Of a DNA stretch of 64,000 nt, positions 39,670 to 48,292 are shown one piece after another (position 1 is the first letter of the stretch; every line of letters starts with the position of its first letter). A program made the position numbers and the translations under genes. Below the pieces are notes generated by a model, which saw only the letters and a program-made list of their open reading frames with translations, ran no database searches and was not told where the DNA came from. Source of the DNA: Alphaproteobacteria bacterium (lineage in GTDB: Bacteria; Pseudomonadota; Alphaproteobacteria; UBA8366; Aestuariispiraceae); assembly GCA_024743195.1 (NCBI GenBank), contig JANSXE010000008.1, positions 1-64,000 on the forward strand. Reading direction: 5' to 3'.

Positions 39670-42600
39670 CGGGTCAGACAAACCGCCTGCAGGAGGGCGG
39701 GCGCATCGACCGCGCCCAGCGCCTGAGCTTCACCTTCGACGGCGCGACGATGACCGGCTATGCGGGCGACACGCTGGCCTCCGCCTTGCTGGCGAACGGG
39801 GTGAGCCTCGTCGCGCGCAGCTTCAAATACCATCGCCCGCGCGGTATTTTCTCCGCCGGGCCGGAGGAGCCCAACGCGCTCGTGCGCCTGCGGGGCGGCG
39901 AGCGGGTGGAGCCGAACACGCGCGCCACCATGATCCCGCTCTATGACGGGCTGGTCGCGGAAAGCCAGAATCGCTGGCCTTCGCTCGGCCTCGACCTGCA
40001 GGCGGCGAACCAGCTGATCGCCCGCTTCATCCCGGCTGGCTTCTACTACAAGACCTTCATGGGGCCCTGGTCGAACACCAAGCTCTGGATGCGCTTCGAG
40101 CACGCGATCCGCCGCGCCGCCGGCATGGGCGCCGGCACGCACGCCCCCGACCCCGACGACTACGACAAGATGAGCGCCCATTGCGAGGTGCTGGTGATCG
40201 GCGGCGGGCCGGCGGGACTCGCGGCGGCGCGCGCGGCCGCCGCCTCGGGCCTGCGCGTCGTCCTGGTCGACGAGCGCGAGGAATTCGGCGGCCGCCTGCT
40301 GTTCGATCGGGAGGAGATCGACGGCGCCCACGCCTCCCATTGGCTGGCCGAGCAGACGGCGGCGCTGGAGGCCGCGCCGAACGTGCGGCTGCTGTCGCGC
40401 ACCACGGCCTTCGGCTACTACGACCAGAACATGGTCGCCTGCGTCGAGCGGGTCTCGGACCATCTGATCGAGCCCCCGCCGCACCGGCCGCGCCAGCGCC
40501 TCTGGACGATCCGCGCCAAGGAGGTCGTGCTGGCGACCGGCGCGATCGAGCAGCCGCTGGTCTTCGCCGACAACGACCGGCCGGGCGTCATGCTGGCCGG
40601 CGCGGCGCGCGCCTACGTCAATCACTACGGCGTGCTGCCCGGCCGCAAGGTCGTGGTGGCGACCAACAATGACGACGCCTACCGCAGCGCAATCGACCTG
40701 CACGACGCGGGCGCCAGCATCGAATCGATCATCGACGTGCGGCCCGGCGGGGCGGGCGCGCTCGCCGCCGCGGCGAAGGAGCGCGGGATCAACGTTCTGC
40801 GCGGCTACGCGCCGGTGAAGGTGCAGGGCCGCCGCAAGGTGCGCCGCCTCGCGATCCTGAAGCTCGACGCGGACGGCAAGCCGACCGGCGCGCAGCGCGC
40901 GGCGGATTGCGATCTGGTGCTGGTCTCCGGCGGCTGGCAGCCGACGCTGCATCTCTCCAGCCAGACCGGCGCCAAGGCGATGTGGGACGCCGAGAAAGGG
41001 TGCTTCCTGCCGGGTCCGCCGCGCCAGCGCGAGCGCAGCGCCGGCGCCTGCGCGGGCGGCTTCATGCTGGCCGAGTGCCTGGCGCAGGGCCACGCGGCGG
41101 GGCTGGAGGCGGCGGAGGCCGCCGGCGCCGTCCGGCCGGAGCTGGAGGCGCCGCGCGCCGCCGCCGTGGCGGAGAAGCCGACGCGCCTTTACTGGGAGTG
41201 CCCGGAGCCGATCAACACGCCCGGCAAGAAGTTCGTCGACCATCAGGACGACGTGACGGCCTCCGACGTGCGGCTCGCCCATCGGGAGGGCTATGTCTCG
41301 GTCGAGCATCTGAAACGCTACACGACGCTCGGCATGGGCACGGATCAGGGCAAGACCTCCAACATCCCCGGCTTCGCGATCATGGCCAAGGCGCGCGGGG
41401 TTGAGATCGGCGCGACCGGAACCACCACCTTCCGCCCGCCCTATACGCCGGTCGCGCTCGGCGCGCTGGCCGGGCCGGAAGTGGGCGAGCACTACATGCC
41501 GCTGCGCCGAACGCCGATGGATTCCTGGCATGTGGAGCGAGGCTGCGAATGGATCGACGCAGGCCTCTGGCGGCGACCGCGCTACTATCCGGCGCACGAC
41601 GGCGAGAGCCTGTTCGACGCCTATATCCGCGAGACCAAGGCGGTGCGCGGCGCGGTCGGTCTGTGCGACGTCACCACGCTCGGCAAGATCGACATTCAGG
41701 GTCCGGACGCCGGCGAATTCCTGAACCGCCTCTACATCAACGGCTGGAAGGCGCTCCCCGTCGGCAAGGCGCGCTACGGGCTGATGCTGCGCGAGGACGG
41801 CGTCGTGCTGGATGACGGCACGACCTCGCGGCTCGGCGAGCATCACTATCTGATGACCACGACCACCGCCAACGCGGTGCGGATCATGGCCTGGATCGAC
41901 TATCACCTGCAGGTGGTCTGGCCCGACCTCAAGGTGAAGGCGACGAGCGTGACCGAGCAGTGGGCCGCCATGGCCGTCGCCGGCCCAACGGCGCGCCGGC
42001 TGCTGGAGCCGGTGATCGACCGCGACCTCTCGAACGAGGCCTTCCCTTTCATGGCCGCCGGGCCCTGCCGCCTGCTGGGCGGGGAGGAGGGCGCCGCGCC
42101 GATCCCGGGGCGCCTCTTCCGCATCAGCTTCTCCGGCGAACTGGCCTATGAGTTGAACGTCCCCGCCGACTACGGACACGAGGCTTGGGAGCGGCTGATG
42201 GCGGCCGGCGCGCCCTATGACGTCGTCCCCTACGGCATGGAGGCGCTCGGCAACATGCGGATCGAGAAGGGCCATGTCGCAGGGCCGGAGCTGGACGGCC
42301 GCACCACGGCGGACGATCTGGGCCTCGGCCGCATGATGTCGTCGAAGAAGGACTTCATCGGCGCGCGTCTGGCCCGGCGGGAGGATCTGGTCCGCCCGGA
42401 CCGCAAGCAGTTCGTGGGGCTGGTCCCCGTCGACGGCAGGACGGCCTTGAAACAGGGCGCCCAGCTTGTGGCCAAGGATGCGCCGGCGACGGCCGGAACG
42501 CTGGCCGCGGGTGGGACGCCGATCCGGATGGAGGGGCATGTCACCTCGACCGGCTTCAGCCCGGAGTTGGGCCATCCGATCGCGCTCGGCCTCGTCGGGC

Positions 42601-42722
42601 GCGGCCGCGAGCGGTTGGGCGAAGAGCTCTCCATGCGCTATCCGCTGCGCGATCTGACGGTCCCGGTGCGGATCGTCGACCCCGTTTTCATCGACGCGGA
42701 AGGGAAGCGGGTCCATGGCTGA
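39666..42722 (+). CDS. soxA: Sarcosine oxidase subunit alpha
   Basis: N-terminal 2Fe-2S/fer2_4-like domain, VLVIGGGPAGLAAARAAAASG, C-terminal GcvT-like domain; overlaps the soxD stop. Confidence 0.95.
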   Translation: MTGQTNRLQEGGRIDRAQRLSFTFDGATMTGYAGDTLASALLANGVSLVARSFKYHRPRGIFSAGPEEPNALVRLRGGERVEPNTRATMIPLYDGLVAESQNRWPSLGLDLQAANQLIARFIPAGFYYKTFMGPWSNTKLWMRFEHAIRRAAGMGAGTHAPDPDDYDKMSAHCEVLVIGGGPAGLAAARAAAASGLRVVLVDEREEFGGRLLFDREEIDGAHASHWLAEQTAALEAAPNVRLLSRTTAFGYYDQNMVACVERVSDHLIEPPPHRPRQRLWTIRAKEVVLATGAIEQPLVFADNDRPGVMLAGAARAYVNHYGVLPGRKVVVATNNDDAYRSAIDLHDAGASIESIIDVRPGGAGALAAAAKERGINVLRGYAPVKVQGRRKVRRLAILKLDADGKPTGAQRAADCDLVLVSGGWQPTLHLSSQTGAKAMWDAEKGCFLPGPPRQRERSAGACAGGFMLAECLAQGHAAGLEAAEAAGAVRPELEAPRAAAVAEKPTRLYWECPEPINTPGKKFVDHQDDVTASDVRLAHREGYVSVEHLKRYTTLGMGTDQGKTSNIPGFAIMAKARGVEIGATGTTTFRPPYTPVALGALAGPEVGEHYMPLRRTPMDSWHVERGCEWIDAGLWRRPRYYPAHDGESLFDAYIRETKAVRGAVGLCDVTTLGKIDIQGPDAGEFLNRLYINGWKALPVGKARYGLMLREDGVVLDDGTTSRLGEHHYLMTTTTANAVRIMAWIDYHLQVVWPDLKVKATSVTEQWAAMAVAGPTARRLLEPVIDRDLSNEAFPFMAAGPCRLLGGEEGAAPIPGRLFRISFSGELAYELNVPADYGHEAWERLMAAGAPYDVVPYGMEALGNMRIEKGHVAGPELDGRTTADDLGLGRMMSSKKDFIGARLARREDLVRPDRKQFVGLVPVDGRTALKQGAQLVAKDAPATAGTLAAGGTPIRMEGHVTSTGFSPELGHPIALGLVGRGRERLGEELSMRYPLRDLTVPVRIVDPVFIDAEGKRVHG

Positions 42723-43350
42723 GGCGACCGAGACGCGGCCCGTGCGCCGCTCCGCGCTGGAGGGCGTTCTCGCGCCCGGCGACGTCGGGACGATCGGCGC
42801 CGACGGCCCCGGCGTCACCGTGACCGAGCGCCGATCGCTCGCCATCGTCCAGATCGACGCCTTCGCGGAAACCGCGGCGGAGACGGCGGAGATGGTGGTG
42901 AAGGCGGTCGGCGTGCGGCCTTCGCAGACCCCGCTCGACGCCCACGGGCTGGGGGAGACGACGGCGCTTTGGATCGGCCCGGAGAGCTGGCTGATCGTCG
43001 AGCCGGAGGCGGCGCGGACGGGCGAGAGCCTGCATGACGCGCTCGCCGGCGCGCTGGGCGGGCAGGCGGCGGTGACGGACCAGGGACACGGCCGGGTCTG
43101 CCTGCGCATCGCGGGCCCGCATCTGACCGCCCTGCTGGCCAAGGGCTGTACGCTCGACCTCGACCCGGGCGGCGATCTCGATCCCGGCCGGGTCGCGGGG
43201 ACGGCGCTCGGCCATATGGCGGCGAGCGTCCACCGGATCGACGCCGAAACCGCCGACCTCTATGTCGCGCGCTCCTTCGCCGTCAGCTTCGCCGACTGGC
43301 TGCTGCATGCGGCGGCGGAATATGGCTGCCGCGTGACGGAGCCCGCTTAG
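42715..43350 (+). CDS. soxG: Sarcosine oxidase subunit gamma
   Basis: Position directly after soxA with 8-bp overlap; RVAGTALGHMAASVHRIDAETADLYVARSFAVSFADWLLHAAAEYG. Confidence 0.88.
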   Translation: MAEATETRPVRRSALEGVLAPGDVGTIGADGPGVTVTERRSLAIVQIDAFAETAAETAEMVVKAVGVRPSQTPLDAHGLGETTALWIGPESWLIVEPEAARTGESLHDALAGALGGQAAVTDQGHGRVCLRIAGPHLTALLAKGCTLDLDPGGDLDPGRVAGTALGHMAASVHRIDAETADLYVARSFAVSFADWLLHAAAEYGCRVTEPA

Positions 43351-43445
43351 GAATCGTCACGTTCTCTCCCCCTTTACAGCGCCGGATCGACTCATCACGT
43401 GGCGGGGTGAGCGAAAACGAGCCCTGAAGGACGATGAAGAGGAGG

Positions 43446-43736
43446 ATGACGATGGAAACCCGCGAAACGCTTCTGACCCGTCTCGACGCCAAGCAGCAGG
43501 AGCTGCGCGCCGAGATCGAGCAGATGGAGGCGAAGGCGAAGGAAAAGAGCGCCGACGCCCAGGCCGATCTGCAGGACCGCCTGCAAACCCTGCGCGCCAA
43601 ACGCGAGCGGACCCAACAGAAGATCGAGGATCTGCGCGCGGCCGGCGCCAACGCCTGGGAGGACGCCAAGGCCGGCGCGGAACTCGCCATTGCGGATCTC
43701 AAGAACGCGGCGGACAGCGCGCGCTCGCGCTTCTGA
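43446..43736 (+). CDS. Small coiled-coil hypothetical protein
   Basis: METRETLLTRLDAKQQELRAEIEQMEAKAKEKSADAQADLQDRLQTLRAKRERTQQKIEDLRAAG: charged heptad-like helix. Follows a purine-rich AAGAGGAGG. Confidence 0.7.
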   Translation: MTMETRETLLTRLDAKQQELRAEIEQMEAKAKEKSADAQADLQDRLQTLRAKRERTQQKIEDLRAAGANAWEDAKAGAELAIADLKNAADSARSRF

Positions 43737-43773
43737 GGGCGTCTCCCGGCGTCAGGCCGATCACGCGAGCAAA

Positions 43774-43806
43774 GGGGGCCGCCGATCCGATCGGCGGCCT
43801 CTTTTC
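43774..43806 (+). terminator. Rho-independent terminator after the coiled-coil gene
   Basis: GGCCGCCGAT-ccg-ATCGGCGGCC perfect 10-bp stem followed by TCTTTT. Confidence 0.8.
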
Positions 43807-43859
43807 GCGCGCCGCGTCGGCTGGCGGGGCCGCGCGCGCACGCTATATTACCCGGCGCG

Positions 43860-44903
43860 ATGCCTGCGACGCCTGGACCCGACCCCGAAAGCTGGCTGAC
43901 CGTTGAGGCGGGCGGGCTCTATTGCCGGCCCGGCGATTTCTACATCGACCCCCACCGACCGGCGGACCGGGCCGTCGTCACGCACGGCCACGCCGACCAT
44001 GCGCGGCCCGGCAACGGCGCGGTGCTCGCCACCGAGGGTACGCTGGCCATCATGCGGGCGCGCTACGGCGACGCGGCCTGGCGCGCGGCGCAATGCGCCG
44101 GATACGGCGAGACGGTGCGCATCGGGCCCGTCGCGGTCTCCTTCGCGCCGGCGGGCCATGTGCTGGGCAGCGCGCAGGCGGTCTTGGAGTATCACGGCGC
44201 GCGCGTCGTGGTCTCCGGCGACTACAAGCGTCGGCGCGACCCGACCTGCACCGCCTTCGACCCGGTCCCCTGCGACGTCTTCATCACGGAAGCCACCTTC
44301 GGCCTGCCGGTCTTCCGCCATCCGCCCGACGCGGAGGAGGTCGCGAAGCTGCTGGCCGCGCAGGAGGCCTTTCCGGAGCGTCCGATCCTGCTCGGCGCCT
44401 ATGCGCTGGGCAAGGCGCAGCGTCTGATCCGGCTCTTGCGGGAGGCGGGGGTCGACCGACCGATCTATCTGCACGGCGCGATGCAGGCCCTGTGCGATCT
44501 CTACGAGGCGCAGGGGGTTCCGCTCGGCCCGCTTGTTCCCGTCGCGGGCGCAGACCGCAAGAGGCTCGCCGGGGAGATCGTGCTGTGCCCGCCCTCGGCG
44601 CTCGCCGACCGCTGGAGCCGCGGCTTCAAGGATCCGCTGACCGCGATGGCGTCGGGGTGGATGCGGGTGCGTCAGCGCGCGCGCCAGCGCAATGTGGAGC
44701 TGCCGCTGATCCTCTCGGACCATGCCGATTGGGACGAACTGACCGCGACGCTGGAGGATGTCGGCGCCCCGCGCGTCTGGGTGACCCACGGGCGCGAGGA
44801 GGCGCTGGTGCATCACGCCCGCGCCCGCGGCTTCGACGCCAAGGCGCTCTCCCTGGTCGGTCGGGAGGACGAGGACGCGGACGGCGAAGAGTCCGCACCG
44901 TGA
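43860..44903 (+). CDS. Ligase-associated DNA exonuclease (metallo-beta-lactamase fold)
   Basis: VVTHGHADHARPG, GHVLGSAQAVLEYHGARVVVSGDYKRRRDPTC, ILSDHADWDEL; overlaps the DNA ligase gene. Confidence 0.9.
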   Translation: MPATPGPDPESWLTVEAGGLYCRPGDFYIDPHRPADRAVVTHGHADHARPGNGAVLATEGTLAIMRARYGDAAWRAAQCAGYGETVRIGPVAVSFAPAGHVLGSAQAVLEYHGARVVVSGDYKRRRDPTCTAFDPVPCDVFITEATFGLPVFRHPPDAEEVAKLLAAQEAFPERPILLGAYALGKAQRLIRLLREAGVDRPIYLHGAMQALCDLYEAQGVPLGPLVPVAGADRKRLAGEIVLCPPSALADRWSRGFKDPLTAMASGWMRVRQRARQRNVELPLILSDHADWDELTATLEDVGAPRVWVTHGREEALVHHARARGFDAKALSLVGREDEDADGEESAP

Positions 44904-46516
44904 GGGCCTTCGCCGATCTCCTGGAACGGCTCGTTTTCACGGCCTCGCGCAGCGCCAAGCTGCGTCATCTGGAGCGGTACTTCGCAAGCGCTCCCGATCC
45001 GGAGCGCGGCTGGGCGCTGGCCGCCCTGGCCGACGGGTTCGAGACCCGCTACGCGACGCCCGCCATGGTCCGGGCGTTGGTTGAGGAGCGGGTCGATCCG
45101 ACGCTCTTCCGCCTCTCCTATGACTATGTGGGCGATCTGGCGGAGACCGTTTCCCTGATCTGGCCCGCGGTGGGGAGCGCGACCGTGACGGAGGCGAAGC
45201 AGGCGGGAGAGGCGCCCGGCTTGGCCGAGGTGGTCGAAACCCTGGCCCGGACGGGGCGCGCCGAGCGGCCGGCGCTGCTGGCCGACTGGCTCGACCGGCT
45301 CGACCCGAGCGCGCGCTTCGCGCTTCTGAAGCTCCTGATGGGGGGGATGCGGGTCGGCGTGTCGGCGCGGCTCGCCAAGACGGCGTTGGCCCGCTTCGGC
45401 GGCGTCGAGCTCGACCGGATCGAGGAAATCTGGTTCGGCCTGACGCCGCCTTACGCGGATCTCTTCGCCTGGCTCGACGGCCGGGCCCCGCCGCCGCAGG
45501 TGGACGGCCGGCTGATGTTCCGCCCGATGATGCTCGCCAACCCGCTGGAGGAGGCGGACCTCGAGGCGCTCGCGCCCGACGCCTTCGCCGCCGAATGGAA
45601 GTGGGACGGGATCCGCGTGCAGCTGGCCGCCGCCGACGGGGAGGCGAAACTCTACTCCCGCACGGGCGACGAGATCGGCGCAAGCTTCCCGGAGATCGCC
45701 GGCGCCGCGGACTTCCACGCTGTGCTGGACGGCGAATTGCTGATCGTGCGCGACGACGTCGTGCGCCCCTTCAACGATCTACAGCAGCGGCTCGGCCGCA
45801 AGCGCGTAACGCGCAAGCAGTTGGCCGCGCATCCGGCGCATCTGCGCGTCTATGACATGCTGTTCGAAGCGGGCGAGGATCTGCGCGCGCTGCCGCTCGA
45901 CGCGCGCCGCGCGCGCCTCGCCGCCTTCGTCGCGCGGGCGAACAAGAGCTGGCTCGATCTGTCGCCGGAGGTCCCGTTCGCCGCCTGGGACGATCTGCGC
46001 GCCCATCGCGGCGACGCCCGCGACGCCGGGATCGAAGGGCTGATGCTGAAGCGCCGCGACAGCCCCTATCTCGCCGGGAGGCCCAAGGGCCCCTGGTTCA
46101 AGTGGAAGCGCGATCCGCTGAGCGCCGATTGCATCCTGATGTACGCTCAGCGCGGCCACGGAAAGCGCTCCAGCTTCTATTCGGACTTCACCTTCGGGGT
46201 CTGGCGCGGGGAGGAGGTGACGCCGGTGGGCAAGGCCTATTCGGGCTTCACCGACGCGGAGCTGCGCCAGCTCGACAAATGGGTGCGCGACCATACGGTC
46301 GACCGCTTCGGGCCGGTGCGCGCCGTCTCCTTCGGGCTGGTGCTGGAGGTGGCGTTCGATTCGCTGCATCGCTCCACCCGTCACAAGTCGGGCCTCGCCA
46401 TGCGCTTCCCGCGGATCAGCCGGATCCGCTGGGACAAGCCGGCGGCGGAGGCGGATCGTCTGGAGGCGCTGGAGCGGCTGATCGAACGGCCGGCCGCTGC
46501 GCCGCCGGCCGAGTAG
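44900..46516 (+). CDS. ATP-dependent DNA ligase (ligase-exonuclease operon type)
   Basis: EWKWDGIRVQLAAADGEAKLYSRTGDEI adenylation motif; EGLMLKRRDSPYLAGRPKGPWFKWKRDP. GTG start at 44900 overlaps the upstream TGA. Confidence 0.92.
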   Translation: MRAFADLLERLVFTASRSAKLRHLERYFASAPDPERGWALAALADGFETRYATPAMVRALVEERVDPTLFRLSYDYVGDLAETVSLIWPAVGSATVTEAKQAGEAPGLAEVVETLARTGRAERPALLADWLDRLDPSARFALLKLLMGGMRVGVSARLAKTALARFGGVELDRIEEIWFGLTPPYADLFAWLDGRAPPPQVDGRLMFRPMMLANPLEEADLEALAPDAFAAEWKWDGIRVQLAAADGEAKLYSRTGDEIGASFPEIAGAADFHAVLDGELLIVRDDVVRPFNDLQQRLGRKRVTRKQLAAHPAHLRVYDMLFEAGEDLRALPLDARRARLAAFVARANKSWLDLSPEVPFAAWDDLRAHRGDARDAGIEGLMLKRRDSPYLAGRPKGPWFKWKRDPLSADCILMYAQRGHGKRSSFYSDFTFGVWRGEEVTPVGKAYSGFTDAELRQLDKWVRDHTVDRFGPVRAVSFGLVLEVAFDSLHRSTRHKSGLAMRFPRISRIRWDKPAAEADRLEALERLIERPAAAPPAE

Positions 46517-46592
46517 GCGACGCCGCGACGCCCCGCCGCAGGCCGGCGTTCCGTCTGGTCAGGGGACCTGCGCGGGTCTATATGGCGGGGCG

Positions 46593-47678
46593 ATGAGAGC
46601 CGTTTTCAATTTCCCCGCAAGCGGCGCGGCGGCGCCGGGCGCGGACGCTCGCGACAGGCGCGCCGTCGGCCTCTGGCTGGCCGCCAGCGCGTTGATGGTC
46701 TTCGCCATGATGATCATCGGGGCGATCACACGTCTGACCGAAAGCGGCCTGTCCATGGTCGAGTGGCGGCCGCTGATCGGGACCCTGCCGCCCCTGACCG
46801 ACGCGGAGTGGGACCGCGTCTTCCAGCTCTACCGCCAGACCTCGCAATACCAACTCATGAATCGCGGCATGGAGCTGGCGCAGTTCAAGGAGATTTTCTT
46901 CTGGGAGTGGTTCCATCGGCTGTGGGGGCGGCTGATCGGCCTCGTCTTCGCGCTGCCCTTCTTCTGGTTCCTGATCCGCGGGCGGCTGCCGGCCGGCTAT
47001 CTGAAGCACGGCGTCATCCTGCTGGCGCTGGGCGGGCTGCAGGGGCTGATCGGCGCCTGGATGGTCGAAAGCGGCTTTGTCGATCGGACCGAGGTCAGCC
47101 AGTATCGCCTCGCCGTCCATCTGGGCATGGCCTTCCTGATCCTGGCTTATCTGCTCTGGCTCACGCTCTCGTTGCTGTGGCCGGTGGAGTCGGGACGGCC
47201 GGCGGCCCCGCGCGGCCATCGCCGCCTGGGCGCCTGGTGCCATGCGATCGTCTTCGTAACGGTCCTGTCCGGCGCGCTGGTCGCCGGCAGCCGCGCCGGC
47301 TTCATCTACAACGAGTGGCCGACCATGGGCGGCGGGTTTCTGCCCAGTCCGTTCTGGGACCCGGCGCTCGGCTGGCGGAACCTGTTCGAAAACCTGGCCG
47401 TGGTGCAGTTCGACCATCGCATTTTGGCCTATCTGAGCGTCGCCGTGGTCGCCGGATTCTGGCTGTGGACCCAGGCCTTGGGCCAGGACGTGCACCGCCG
47501 GGTTCGCTGGGCGGCGCACGCCATGATGGCGGGGGTGCTGCTGCAGGCCGCGCTGGGCGTCGCGACGCTGCTGTCGATCGTCTGGCTGCCGCTGGGGGTG
47601 CTGCACCAGGCCGGCGCCGCGATCGTCTTCTGCCTGACCATCTGGGCCGTTAAGGAACTGCGGGGCGCGCCGCAGTAA
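46593..47678 (+). CDS. ctaA: Heme A synthase (COX15/CtaA family)
   Basis: GAITRLTESGLSMVEWRPLIGTLPPL, EFKxIFFWEWFHRLWGRLIG-like motif, GLQGLIGAWMVESG, NEWPTMGG. Confidence 0.93.
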   Translation: MRAVFNFPASGAAAPGADARDRRAVGLWLAASALMVFAMMIIGAITRLTESGLSMVEWRPLIGTLPPLTDAEWDRVFQLYRQTSQYQLMNRGMELAQFKEIFFWEWFHRLWGRLIGLVFALPFFWFLIRGRLPAGYLKHGVILLALGGLQGLIGAWMVESGFVDRTEVSQYRLAVHLGMAFLILAYLLWLTLSLLWPVESGRPAAPRGHRRLGAWCHAIVFVTVLSGALVAGSRAGFIYNEWPTMGGGFLPSPFWDPALGWRNLFENLAVVQFDHRILAYLSVAVVAGFWLWTQALGQDVHRRVRWAAHAMMAGVLLQAALGVATLLSIVWLPLGVLHQAGAAIVFCLTIWAVKELRGAPQ

Positions 47679-47690
47679 GCGGCGCGCCCC
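47662..47690. terminator. Strong hairpin overlapping the ctaA stop codon (possible bidirectional terminator)
   Basis: GGGGCGCGCCGC-agtaa-GCGGCGCGCCCC, perfect 12-bp stem, loop containing the TAA stop; convergent with doxX. Confidence 0.55.
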
Positions 47691-47709
47691 GCCGCGTCCC
47701 GTCGGACGC

Positions 47710-48168
47710 TCAGACTTCGCGGCCGATCAGCCGATCGAGGCTGAAGCGCCCGCCGCCGCGCACCGCGAAGAACAGCGCGGCGATCCCCCACATCAGCGGG
47801 TATTCGTAGCCGCCCTGGGTCCACAGGAAGCCGTTGCCGGCGTGGAACAGGACCGCGTTGGCCATGAAGACGGCGACGGCGAGCGCGACCGGCCGGGTCA
47901 GCAGGCCGAGGGCCAGCATCAGTCCGCCGACGAACTCCACCAGGCCGACGGCGAGCGCGAGCGCGAAGGCCGGCTCGTAGCCGACGCTGGCGAAGAAGTC
48001 GGCCGTGCCTTGCAGGCCGCCGAACAGCTTGCCGTAGCCGTGCGGAACCAGCAGCAGGCCGACGGTCGCGCGCAACGCCGGCTCGGCGAGCGGCGTCAAC
48101 GCATCGGTGACAGGGGCCGCGGCCCGGATCAGGCGGCGCGGGGCGTTGGTCTCGGTGCTCAGGCTCAT
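47710..48168 (-). CDS. DoxX family membrane protein
   Basis: LRATVGLLLVPHGYGKLFGGLQGTADFFASVGYEPAFALALAVGLVEFVGGLMLALGLLTRPVALA. Confidence 0.9.
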   Translation of the reverse strand: MSLSTETNAPRRLIRAAAPVTDALTPLAEPALRATVGLLLVPHGYGKLFGGLQGTADFFASVGYEPAFALALAVGLVEFVGGLMLALGLLTRPVALAVAVFMANAVLFHAGNGFLWTQGGYEYPLMWGIAALFFAVRGGGRFSLDRLIGREV

Positions 48169-48246
48169 GACTTTCTCCTCCATCTCCGGTTCGACGCGGC
48201 GGGCGCGTCCCGCCCGGTACGGAGGAGATATCGCGAATCCTTAAAG

Positions 48247-48282
48247 GGAAACAATTATGGTCTATGAACACATATTGTTTCC
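48247..48282. promoter_or_regulatory. Candidate operator upstream of doxX: 9-bp perfect inverted repeat
   Basis: GGAAACAAT (48247-48255) ... ATTGTTTCC (48274-48282), AT-rich in a GC-rich context. Confidence 0.45.
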
Positions 48283-48292
48283 AAAAAGAGCT

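Noticed and set aside
39594-43142. 1182-aa ORF on -
   Set aside because: Antisense to soxDAG, which are unambiguous.
43922-44899. N-terminal extension of the DNA ligase ORF
   Set aside because: Overlaps the exonuclease gene in another frame; ligase homology starts at GTG 44900.
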